Origin: Chitinophagaceae bacterium
GTDB taxonomy: Bacteria; Bacteroidota; Bacteroidia; Chitinophagales; Chitinophagaceae
Direction of reading: 5' to 3'
Assembly: GCA_016710935.1 (NCBI GenBank)
Contig: JADJTY010000001.1
Coordinates: forward strand, 372,001 to 436,000
DNA: 64,000 bases
Part shown: in pieces, positions 23,766-30,896 of the stretch
Layout: each line of letters begins with the position of its first letter
How positions within the stretch are numbered: the stretch's first letter is position 1
Position numbers and translations under genes: made by a program
Notes under the pieces: model-generated
The model's database searches: none
Seen by the model: the letters and a program-made list of their open reading frames with translations, nothing else
Told to the model about the DNA's origin: nothing

Positions 23766-25001
23766 ATGAAACACGTTGTAATCTTAGGAGCCGGAACAGC
23801 AGGAACCATGATGGCCAATCACCTGCACCACCAGTTGAAACATCCCGATTGGGAAATAACCATAATTGATGAACGGGAAGAACATCATTACCAGCCCGGT
23901 TATCTTTTTCTGCCTTTTGATATTTATGCTCCCGAAGATATTATAAAGACGATTGAAGAGTTTATCCCAAAGGATGTTAAACTGGTTAAAAACAAGATCA
24001 ACCGCATTTTACCTGCCGATAATAAAATAGAACTTACCGGCGGCGATGAAATAGCATATGACATACTGATCATTGCAACAGGCGCAAAAATTGCACCTGA
24101 AGAAACGGAAGGTATGCAAGGAGCAGAATGGCAGAAATCTGTTTTTGATTTTTACACCTTTGAAGGATCTCTTGCCTTGAGAAATAAACTGCGGGATTGG
24201 GAAGGTGGTAAACTGGTTGTTCACATTACCGAGATGCCCATCAAATGCCCGGTAGCACCGCTGGAATTTGCTTTTTTAGCCGATTCTTTTTTCAAACACA
24301 AGCACATGCGTGATAAAGTAGAGATAACTTATGTTACCCCATTAAGCGGTGCATTTACAAAGCCAAAAGCTACCGAAGCGCTTGAGCATTTATTGCATGA
24401 AAAGGGTATCAACATAGAACCTGATTTCGCCATAGAAAAGGTAGATAACGAAAGAAAAGAAATTGTTGATTATGGCGGTAAAATAATTCCTTTTGATCTG
24501 CTGGTAACAGTACCAACCAATAAAGGCGATGAATTAATGGAAAGATCTGGCATGGGCGATGACCTGAATTATGTGCCTACTCATAAAGCCACGCTTCAGT
24601 CTAAAGACTATACAAATATTTTTGTCTTAGGCGATGCAAGCAATATACCTGCCTCCAAAGCCGGTTCTGTGGCCCATTTTGAAGCAGAAATATTAACAGA
24701 TAACATTCTTCGATTTGTGCATGGCGAGCCTTTAAAAGAAGAATTTGACGGACATGCCAATTGCTTTATTGAAACCGGTAATGGTAAAGCACTGCTCATA
24801 GATTTTAATTATACCCATGAGCCCGTTGAAGGAAGTTTCCCGTTTGCCGGAATCGGCCCCCTGAGGCTTTTAAAAGAAAGCAGGATGAATCATATGGGAA
24901 AACTGGCTTTTAGATGGATATACTGGAATGTATTGTTGAAAGGAACACATATTCCATTTGTATCTGCAACGATGTCAGAAAAAGGAAAACATTACGCATA
25001 A
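23766..25001 (+). CDS. SQR-like FAD/NAD(P)-dependent oxidoreductase
   Basis: 411 residues from ATG 23766, which starts directly at the flavin motif MKHVVILGAGTAGTMMANHL; an upstream start adds 21 unlikely residues. HHYQPGYLFLPF is the SQR-type motif after the first strand pair, and IFVLGDASNIPASKAG the second flavin motif. Candidate redox cysteines are Cys161 (IKCPVAPLEF) and Cys333 (HANCFIETG). It belongs to a different SQR subgroup from the protein at 19150. Membrane-facing C-terminal hydrophobic residues are present. Sulfide or a related sulfur donor would be the substrate, with quinone as acceptor. Confidence 0.85.
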   Translation: MKHVVILGAGTAGTMMANHLHHQLKHPDWEITIIDEREEHHYQPGYLFLPFDIYAPEDIIKTIEEFIPKDVKLVKNKINRILPADNKIELTGGDEIAYDILIIATGAKIAPEETEGMQGAEWQKSVFDFYTFEGSLALRNKLRDWEGGKLVVHITEMPIKCPVAPLEFAFLADSFFKHKHMRDKVEITYVTPLSGAFTKPKATEALEHLLHEKGINIEPDFAIEKVDNERKEIVDYGGKIIPFDLLVTVPTNKGDELMERSGMGDDLNYVPTHKATLQSKDYTNIFVLGDASNIPASKAGSVAHFEAEILTDNILRFVHGEPLKEEFDGHANCFIETGNGKALLIDFNYTHEPVEGSFPFAGIGPLRLLKESRMNHMGKLAFRWIYWNVLLKGTHIPFVSATMSEKGKHYA

Positions 25002-25029
25002 ATTAATAAATCTTTAAAAATAAAAAATC

Positions 25030-25338
25030 ATGGAAAAGACAATAGCAGGTAAAAACATTACCGTAAATGAAGAGGGATACTTAACAGACTTTAGCCAGTG
25101 GGATGAACAGGTAGGCGAAGCTCTGGCAGCAGAAGCCAACATTCCTTTAAGTGCAAGGCATTGGGAAATAGTAAAGTATCTGCAAAACGAACATAAGAAC
25201 CAGGTAGCACTAAGTATCAGGCGAATTGGTAAAAGTGGCGTTACAGATATTAAAGAGTTCTACCAGTTATTTCCAAACGCACCTTTAAAAACCGCAACCA
25301 AAATTGCCGGCATACCCAAACCAGCAAGTTGTATTTAA
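25030..25338 (+). CDS. TusE/DsrC family sulfur-carrier protein
   Basis: 102 residues with the full TusE/DsrC fold: YLTDFSQWDEQVGEALA, ARHWEIVKYL and the conserved C-terminal arm KIAGIPKPASCI. The penultimate Cys101 is present. The second cysteine of true DsrC, ten residues earlier, is absent (Ile/Lys there), so this is a single-cysteine TusE-like carrier. No dsrAB genes or complete TusBCD set are visible in this window. It lies between SQR2 and the DsrE2-like gene, suggesting sulfur relay from persulfide to a partner protein. Confidence 0.9.
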   Translation: MEKTIAGKNITVNEEGYLTDFSQWDEQVGEALAAEANIPLSARHWEIVKYLQNEHKNQVALSIRRIGKSGVTDIKEFYQLFPNAPLKTATKIAGIPKPASCI

Positions 25339-25358
25339 TCAATTAAAATTTGTCAATT

Positions 25359-25841
25359 ATGAGTGAAAATAACGGAGCCATAAAAAAGATGATGATCATC
25401 TTATCAAAAGGCACACTTGAAAATGTATATGCAGCATTTGTACTGGCCAACGGTGCCCGTATGGAAGGAATTGATGCAGAAATATTTTTTACTTTTTTCG
25501 GACTGGAAGCAGTTCATAAAAAGAAACTGGAACACCTGCATGTGGCTACAGTAGGTAATCCGGCCATGCACATGCCAACCATGCTGGGCGGTTTACCCGG
25601 TATGGAAGCACTGGCGAGCAGCATGATGAAAAAGGAGATGGAGAAAATTGATATGCCGGATGTGCACGAGTTTTTAGATATTATGACCGCTTCTGGTGTT
25701 AAATTATGGGCATGCAAACTGGCGATGGATATGTTTCATTATAAGAAAGAAGATTTGTATGAAGGAGTGGATGCAGTAATTACTGTGGGAGATTTTTATA
25801 AACAAAGCCAGGGCGAGGGTGTACATATGCTGTTTGTATAA
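25359..25841 (+). CDS. DsrE2/DsrEF-like sulfurtransferase
   Basis: 160 residues from ATG 25359 (a TTG 9 bp upstream is less likely). The DsrE fold is shown by MMIILSKGTLENVYAAFVLAN and the final DAVITVGDFYKQS. The conserved cysteine, Cys119 in KLWACKLAMDMF, is the likely sulfur carrier. A Met/Gly-rich stretch (residues 65-90) is typical of the DsrE2 group, which occurs with TusA and rhodaneses in sulfur oxidisers. It is the last gene of the site h operon, directly after TusE. Cytoplasmic. Confidence 0.85.
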   Translation: MSENNGAIKKMMIILSKGTLENVYAAFVLANGARMEGIDAEIFFTFFGLEAVHKKKLEHLHVATVGNPAMHMPTMLGGLPGMEALASSMMKKEMEKIDMPDVHEFLDIMTASGVKLWACKLAMDMFHYKKEDLYEGVDAVITVGDFYKQSQGEGVHMLFV

Positions 25842-25914
25842 ACAACAGGGTCATCATCCAAATAAATAAATGAATCGGGTATTTTTTCAAAAAAAATTCA
25901 AAACCAATTAATGT

Positions 25915-25940
25915 AAAGAGCAGCCAGTAGCTGCTCTTTT
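25915..25940 (+). terminator. Rho-independent terminator after the DsrE2 operon
   Basis: AAAGAGCAGC (25915-25924), loop CAGTA and GCTGCTCTTT (25930-25939), then T. Confidence 0.88.
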
Positions 25941-25945
25941 AGTAT

Positions 25946-25989
25946 GTAACAAATGTTGCAGAAATTTATGTTATTATCAGTTTACTTAG
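25946..25989 (+). promoter_or_regulatory. Crp/Fnr-type operator (site i), weak -7 element
   Basis: GTAAC-AAAT-GTTGC (25946-25959) has the right spacing, but the sequence 36 bp downstream, TTACTTAG (25982-25989), is a poor -7 match. It precedes the DUF202 gene. This is the weakest of the ten sites. Confidence 0.45.
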
Positions 25990-26010
25990 CTCACTTATTA
26001 AATACTACAT

Positions 26011-26331
26011 ATGAACACTCAAACAAACAATAATATCAATAAAGACCTCATTCTGCGGGAGCGGCTGGCGTTGCAAAGAACATCGATGAGCAATGATACT
26101 ACTATGTTGGCTTTCATAAGAACTGCATTGTATTTTTCAATTGCAGGCATGTCGGTTAATACGCTGTTAAAGGTAAAATACGGGTTATGGGTCGAAATAG
26201 TTTTTTGGACAATTTCCTTATGCATCTTAACAATCGGAATTATAAAATATTTCAGGCAAAAGCAAAGCCTGAAAGACAGTGAAAAACATATTGGAGATTA
26301 TAAACTTAATTGGGAAGCAGACGATGAGTAA
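26011..26331 (+). CDS. DUF202 family membrane protein
   Basis: 106 residues. LILRERLALQRTSMSNDTTMLAFIRTAL is the DUF202 signature (the R-x-x-LA-x-x-RT-x-x-A-x-x-RT pattern) and is followed by two transmembrane helices. The function of the family is not established. It is monocistronic behind operator site i, so it may join the sulfur regulon. Confidence 0.8.
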   Translation: MNTQTNNNINKDLILRERLALQRTSMSNDTTMLAFIRTALYFSIAGMSVNTLLKVKYGLWVEIVFWTISLCILTIGIIKYFRQKQSLKDSEKHIGDYKLNWEADDE

Positions 26332-26444
26332 GCTATTTTTTTAAAAAACAACAACTTCTTTCAATGCCTGTATCTCTATTAAATAAACCTGTTTCCGGTG
26401 ATTAATGGATATCTTACTAACTGGTTTTAGTGCTTTGCTCATAT

Positions 26445-26488
26445 GTAACCTTTGTTACTCAAACACCGCCTTGCTGCATTTACATTTG
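26445..26488 (+). promoter_or_regulatory. Crp/Fnr-type operator and -7 element (site j)
   Basis: GTAAC-CTTT-GTTAC (26445-26458) has perfectly complementary half-sites. It lies exactly 36 bp upstream of a perfect TACATTTG (26481-26488). It drives the 13-gene operon 26507-35146. Confidence 0.8.
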
Positions 26489-26506
26489 CATTAATAAATC
26501 TAAACA

Positions 26507-26746
26507 ATGATGAAACAAATCATTTTTTCAAACTGGACAATAATGAGGTTCCTGCGCCTGGCAATGGGTATTGCCATATTGGTGCAGGCGGTAATGTCAA
26601 AAGATATGCTTTTTGCATTTGCAGGCCTGGCATTTACAGCAATGCCGGTTTTTAATGTTGGCTGTTGCGGTACGGCAGGCTGCGCTGCTCCACCTAAAAA
26701 AAATCAGGATACAACAAAAGACATAACTTATGAAGAAGTGGTTTAA
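26507..26746 (+). CDS. DUF2892-like small membrane protein
   Basis: 79 residues: NWTIMRFLRLAMGIAILVQAV, a second helix, and a Cys-rich turn FNVGCCGTAGCAAPP. The size and two-helix shape resemble the membrane module found with rhodaneses. It is the first gene of the site j operon and overlaps the next gene by 17 bp. The CCGTAGC cysteines could bind metal or sulfur (inference). Confidence 0.75.
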   Translation: MMKQIIFSNWTIMRFLRLAMGIAILVQAVMSKDMLFAFAGLAFTAMPVFNVGCCGTAGCAAPPKKNQDTTKDITYEEVV

Positions 26747-26966
26747 AAATAATGCTTTGTATCTTATTGGTGCTGCCGTTGGTGCCATTGCAGGATATAT
26801 TTACTGGCAACAGGTTGGATGTTCATCAGGCACCTGCATGATCACATCCAAACCAACTAACAGTACCATATACGGAGCTGTTATGGGTTCTTTGTTGTTT
26901 GGCATGTTTAAAAAAGAAAAGAAAAATGAAATTATAAAAGAAGGAGAAAAAAATCATGACATTTAA
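26730..26966 (+). CDS. DUF6132-like small membrane protein
   Basis: 78 residues with one or two helices: YLIGAAVGAIAGYIYWQQVGCSSGTCMITSKPTNSTIYGAVMG. The GCSSGTCMITS signature is shared by small Bacteroidota proteins found with thioredoxin and rhodanese genes. It overlaps both neighbours (17 bp before, 11 bp after), so translation is coupled. The function is unknown; the cysteine pair suggests thiol chemistry. Confidence 0.75.
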   Translation: MKKWFKNNALYLIGAAVGAIAGYIYWQQVGCSSGTCMITSKPTNSTIYGAVMGSLLFGMFKKEKKNEIIKEGEKNHDI

Positions 26967-27252
26967 CGAGATCATAAATACAGATAAACCGGTATTGGTA
27001 GATTTTTTTGCAGAATGGTGTGGCCCCTGCAAAATGATGGCACCCATACTTAAAGATGTAAAAAAAGAAGTTGGCGATGCTGTCACCATTATTAAGGTGG
27101 ATGTAGATAAAAGCCCGCAGGCTGCACAGGAATACCAGGTGCAGGGTGTACCCACGCTGATACTTTTTAAAAATGGCAAACCACTTTGGCGACAAAGCGG
27201 CGTAGTGCCAAAATCCGGGTTGGTTGGGGTAATAAAAAAATTCACAGTATAA
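26956..27252 (+). CDS. Thioredoxin
   Basis: 98 residues with the redox motif WCGPC (Cys22 and Cys25), KVDVDKSPQAAQEYQVQGVPTL with the cis-proline, and the closing FKNG and G. It has no signal peptide and is cytoplasmic. It overlaps the previous gene by 11 bp and precedes two rhodaneses. It would reduce persulfides on rhodaneses or recycle the arsenate reductase and peroxiredoxin encoded elsewhere in the window. Confidence 0.93.
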   Translation: MTFNEIINTDKPVLVDFFAEWCGPCKMMAPILKDVKKEVGDAVTIIKVDVDKSPQAAQEYQVQGVPTLILFKNGKPLWRQSGVVPKSGLVGVIKKFTV

Positions 27253-27264
27253 AAAATAAAAACG

Positions 27265-27576
27265 ATGAACATTTTACAACAATTATTTGGCAGTGGCCCC
27301 AAAGTAGATCTTAAAGCCACAATAGCAGAAGGTGCATTTTTAGTAGATGTAAGAACACCCGGGGAGTTTAATTCCGGCCATGTCAAAGGATCGGTAAATA
27401 TTCCATTAGACAGTGTTACACAGCAGCTTGCAAAATTTAAAAATAAAAAGAATATTATTGTATTTTGTCGCAGCGGTAACAGAAGTGGACAGGCAAAATT
27501 GATCCTGGAGCAAAACGGATTTACCAACGTGGTAAACGGCGGAACCTGGCAGGATGTAAACCAATATGTACAATGA
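27265..27576 (+). CDS. Rhodanese-like sulfurtransferase (cytoplasmic)
   Basis: 103 residues. FLVDVRTPGEFNSGHVKGSVNIPL is the CH2A signature and FCRSGNRSGQA the active-site loop with Cys68. A single-domain rhodanese that carries persulfide sulfur. It has no signal peptide. It overlaps the next rhodanese gene by 4 bp and follows thioredoxin by 12 bp. Confidence 0.92.
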   Translation: MNILQQLFGSGPKVDLKATIAEGAFLVDVRTPGEFNSGHVKGSVNIPLDSVTQQLAKFKNKKNIIVFCRSGNRSGQAKLILEQNGFTNVVNGGTWQDVNQYVQ

Positions 27577-27935
27577 AATACATAAAATCAATACTTGTAA
27601 CAGGAGCACTGATGTTTGGTTTACTGTCGTGTACAAACAACAATGACTTATCTACAGAAACGGAAGTAAAAACAGTAGATACGGCCGTTGCAAAAACAAT
27701 TATTGTTGATGTAAGAACTGTTGAAGAATGGATAGATGACGGACATGCAAACTGCAGCGTTAATTATCCATTAGCCGAACTGGATAAGAAAATAGAATCA
27801 TTAAAAGCTTATGATAAGGTAATTGTAGTATGCCGCAGTGGCAGCAGGGCCGATGTTGCAAAGGAAATGCTTGAGCAGGCAGGTATTAAAAATATTGAAA
27901 ACAAAGGTGCCTGGCAAAATATTGACTGTAAGTAG
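27573..27935 (+). CDS. Rhodanese-like lipoprotein (periplasmic)
   Basis: 120 residues. A lipoprotein signal ends at Cys20 (GLLSCTNNN). The rhodanese domain has IIVDVRTVEEWIDDGHANCS and the active-site loop VCRSGSRADVA with Cys87. It differs from its upstream neighbour in being exported. The pair would therefore handle sulfane sulfur on both sides of the inner membrane, next to YeeE-type sulfur transporters. Confidence 0.9.
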   Translation: MKYIKSILVTGALMFGLLSCTNNNDLSTETEVKTVDTAVAKTIIVDVRTVEEWIDDGHANCSVNYPLAELDKKIESLKAYDKVIVVCRSGSRADVAKEMLEQAGIKNIENKGAWQNIDCK

Positions 27936-27959
27936 TTTAAAATATTTAATTTAAAATTT

Positions 27960-28796
27960 ATGGAAAGTTTAAAAATTCTGATACCAACAGATTTCTCTGT
28001 GCAGGCTGAGTTTGCTTACCTGATGGTAAAAAAACTGGAAGAAAAAACTCCCACTGAAATTCACTTTCTGCATGTGCTGGATGTTCCGGATACGGTAACC
28101 ATGGATGAAGGCGGCAATATTCAAACCTGCGGCGACATTGATGTGAACTATGTAAAAAAGCAGCAGGAAATTGCAGAGCGAAAGCTTGATAATCTTAAAA
28201 TATTATATGGCAGCCACATACAGACAAAACTGGTATTCGGAAAACTTACGGATGCTATTTTAAATTTTTCGGAGGCTAATCATTTTGATATGATCGTAAT
28301 GGGTACCAAGGGGGCCTGGGGTATTAAAGAAAAACTTTCGGGCTCCGAAACACAAATTATTGCCCGCAGGTCAAAAACGCCATTGCTTTCATTAATGTGC
28401 GACCGTTCCGACCTGGTTATTCAGAATATACTGTTGGTACATGATTTCAGTAACCCCGCACCTGAAGATCTTAAGCTGATGCATAAGCTGATCAGCGCTT
28501 TTGGTACAAAACTTCACCTGTTGCAGATAATATCCGGTAACGTGCAGACAGAAAAGACAAAAGTGGAAGCCAATATGAAAGATTTTGCAACGCTCAATAA
28601 TATCAGTAATTACGAATGTCATTTAATAAATGATAAAGATGTTGAGAATGGCGTTATTCATTTTAACCAGATGATCAATATGGATATCATTTGTATTGGC
28701 ACACATGGCAAAGGAGGTGTTTTTCACCAGAGTGCAACCGAAAAACTGATCAACCATTTATTTAAACCCATTATTTCATTTCAACTAAATAATTAA
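27960..28796 (+). CDS. Universal stress protein (two UspA domains)
   Basis: 278 residues with two UspA domains. The first (1-145) opens LKILIPTDFSVQAEFA and contains DMIVMGTKGAWG. The second (about 150-278) contains ILLVHDFSNP and DIICIGTHGKGG. GxxG(9)G ATP-loop features are partial. Cytoplasmic. It lies inside the sulfur operon between rhodanese and YeeE genes; its role there is unknown. Confidence 0.88.
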   Translation: MESLKILIPTDFSVQAEFAYLMVKKLEEKTPTEIHFLHVLDVPDTVTMDEGGNIQTCGDIDVNYVKKQQEIAERKLDNLKILYGSHIQTKLVFGKLTDAILNFSEANHFDMIVMGTKGAWGIKEKLSGSETQIIARRSKTPLLSLMCDRSDLVIQNILLVHDFSNPAPEDLKLMHKLISAFGTKLHLLQIISGNVQTEKTKVEANMKDFATLNNISNYECHLINDKDVENGVIHFNQMINMDIICIGTHGKGGVFHQSATEKLINHLFKPIISFQLNN

Positions 28797-28802
28797 AAAA
28801 AT

Positions 28803-29360
28803 ATGAGAGAGTTGATAACACAAACCTGGTCCTGGTGGTTTTCGGGAGCCATGATAGCAGGCATCATGTTTTTTCTTTTGTACTTCGGTCAGTCATTTGG
28901 TTTCTCTTCCAATTTAAGAACCATTTGTGCTGCTGCAGGAGCCGGTAAAAAAACAAAATTCTTCGATTTTAAATGGAAAACCCAGGTATGGAATTTAGTT
29001 TTTTTAGTGGGGGCCATTATTGGTGGATTTATTGCGAAACAATTTATGTCAACCGATCTGCCTGTTCAGATCTCAGCAGATACCATCAGCGATCTGGCAA
29101 AGCTGGGCATTGCAGCACCGGCATCTTTGCAACCTGCAGAGTTATTTAGCCTGGATGCCATGCTTTCTGTAAAAGGGTTTCTGATTTTAGCTATGGGCGG
29201 TTTGATGGTGGGGTTTGGTTCACGCTATGCAGGAGGCTGCACTTCCGGCCATGCTATCAGTGGTTTGTCTGATCTGCAGGTGCCTTCACTGATTGCAGTA
29301 ATGGGCTTTTTTATCGGCGGACTGGCAATGACATTTTTTATTCTCCCTTTAATATTTTAA
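28803..29360 (+). CDS. YeeE/YedE family sulfur transporter, N-terminal half protein
   Basis: 185 residues with about five helices. The YeeE signature FGSRYAGGCTSGHAISGLSDLQ carries the conserved cysteine that passes thiosulfate or sulfur in characterised YeeE. It is a half-length protein, with the partner half encoded 4 bp downstream, a split form common in Bacteroidota and proteobacteria. It would move thiosulfate or sulfane sulfur across the inner membrane, next to a TsdA-like cytochrome. Confidence 0.9.
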   Translation: MRELITQTWSWWFSGAMIAGIMFFLLYFGQSFGFSSNLRTICAAAGAGKKTKFFDFKWKTQVWNLVFLVGAIIGGFIAKQFMSTDLPVQISADTISDLAKLGIAAPASLQPAELFSLDAMLSVKGFLILAMGGLMVGFGSRYAGGCTSGHAISGLSDLQVPSLIAVMGFFIGGLAMTFFILPLIF

Positions 29361-29364
29361 TCAG

Positions 29365-29778
29365 ATGAAGTTTATAAAATTTCTTATACTCGGAATTGTT
29401 TTTGGAATTGTAATGGCCAAGTCGGAAGCTATTTCCTGGTTCAGAATACAGGAGATGTTTCGTTTTCAGGCCTTTCACATGTATGGTATTATTGGTACTG
29501 CTGTTACATTGGGTGTAATTGGTGTAGCCTTAATAAAGAAATTTAAAATAAGAGATTTTCATGGCAACCCCATTTCATTCTATCCCAAAGAAAAGTCTGT
29601 TATCCGTTATCTTTTAGGAGGTATCATTTTTGGATTAGGCTGGGCATTGAGCGGTGCCTGCCCCGGGCCAATGGTGGTAAATATTGGTTATGGCTTTTTA
29701 ACCATGACGATTGTTTTTCTATTCGCCCTTGTTGGTACCTACCTGTATGGATTGATCAAGGATAAATTACCTCATTAA
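29365..29778 (+). CDS. YeeE/YedE family sulfur transporter, C-terminal half protein
   Basis: 137 residues with about four helices. IFGLGWALSGACPGPMVVNIGYG is the second-half YeeE signature with the conserved cysteine. It also carries FRIQEMFRFQAFHMYGIIGTAV, typical of the DUF6691 half protein. It pairs with the preceding gene to make one transporter. Confidence 0.9.
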   Translation: MKFIKFLILGIVFGIVMAKSEAISWFRIQEMFRFQAFHMYGIIGTAVTLGVIGVALIKKFKIRDFHGNPISFYPKEKSVIRYLLGGIIFGLGWALSGACPGPMVVNIGYGFLTMTIVFLFALVGTYLYGLIKDKLPH

Positions 29779-29794
29779 TTTTAATACGATTCTT

Positions 29795-30886
29795 ATGTAC
29801 AACGAAATGGAAGACAAAAGAACGGAGGGGCTGGTTTCTATAATCAATAAATTACTGTTGGTGATCGTGGTATTGGTAATTACCATTGTTGCTATTCCAT
29901 TTATTTTATTTTATAAAAGCCAACCGGTAAAACCGGATACCCCGGTACCAAACGCTGCCACTGCTGCTGAGGCAGTAAAAACAGATGCAACAAATTATTG
30001 GGCTGCACCCGATATTAATTCCATTACTGATGCTGCACAAAAAGAACAGGTACTTTATGGCCAGGAATTAATTGCACACACTGCTAAATATCTCGGCCCC
30101 AATGGTTCTGTACAGAAAATAAGCAATGGCTTAAATTGTCAGAACTGCCACCTGCAGGCAGGCACAGCTGTTTTTGGGAACAACTATGGTTCAGTAGCAT
30201 CACTGTATCCAAAATTCAGGGCCAGAAGCGGTAGCGTAGAAAATGTTTACAAAAGAGTTAATGATTGTTTTGAAAGAAGTTTAAATGGCAAGGCATTGAG
30301 TAATACAGGTAAAGAGATGCAGGCCATTGTGTCGTACATCAATTTTGTAGGCTCTAATGTAGAAAAAGGAAAAAAAGCTGAAGGCTCAGGTTTTAAAGAA
30401 CTTGCTTTTCTTGACCGTGCTGCTGACCCCCAAAACGGGATGACAGTTTATACCGCAAAATGTCAAAGTTGCCACCAGGCAAATGGCGAAGGCGTTCTTA
30501 CAGCAGATAAAACAGAATATACATACCCGGCTTTATGGGGCAGTAATAGTTTTAATGACGGAGCCGGTTTATACCGCATCAGCAACTTTGCAAAATATGT
30601 AAAATACAATATGCCGCAGGGAGTAACCCACTTAAATACACAGCTTGCTGATGAAGAAGCCTGGGATGTGGCAGCATATATTTTATCGCAAACAAGACCG
30701 CATATTAACGTTCCAAAAGACTGGCCCGATATTTCAAAAAAACCGGTTGATCATCCTTTTGGACCTTATGCAGATGTATTTACCGAAAAGCAACACAAGT
30801 ACGGACCATTTAAACCCATTGTGGAAGAACAAAAGAAAAGGGAAGAAAGCGCTAAACAAAAAACAGCAACTATTGTAAAAAATTAA
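29795..30886 (+). CDS. tsdA: Thiosulfate dehydrogenase-like dihaem cytochrome c (TsdA family)
   Basis: 363 residues: an N-terminal membrane anchor (about 20-40) and two c-type haem domains, CQNCH at residues 115-119 and CQSCH at 223-227. Between them, VYKRVNDCFERSLNGKAL and KEMQAIVSYINFV match the TsdA signature (RINDCF-x-RS-x-NG). TsdA joins two thiosulfates to tetrathionate, or runs in reverse. The anchor suggests the enzyme stays on the periplasmic face of the inner membrane. It lies between YeeE genes and a SoxB-like gene. ATG 29807 is an alternative start. Confidence 0.85.
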   Translation: MYNEMEDKRTEGLVSIINKLLLVIVVLVITIVAIPFILFYKSQPVKPDTPVPNAATAAEAVKTDATNYWAAPDINSITDAAQKEQVLYGQELIAHTAKYLGPNGSVQKISNGLNCQNCHLQAGTAVFGNNYGSVASLYPKFRARSGSVENVYKRVNDCFERSLNGKALSNTGKEMQAIVSYINFVGSNVEKGKKAEGSGFKELAFLDRAADPQNGMTVYTAKCQSCHQANGEGVLTADKTEYTYPALWGSNSFNDGAGLYRISNFAKYVKYNMPQGVTHLNTQLADEEAWDVAAYILSQTRPHINVPKDWPDISKKPVDHPFGPYADVFTEKQHKYGPFKPIVEEQKKREESAKQKTATIVKN

Positions 30887-30896
30887 ATCCTGCCTC

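Noticed and set aside
25030..25338. Calling this gene dsrC
   Set aside because: The second conserved cysteine of DsrC, ten residues before the last, is absent.
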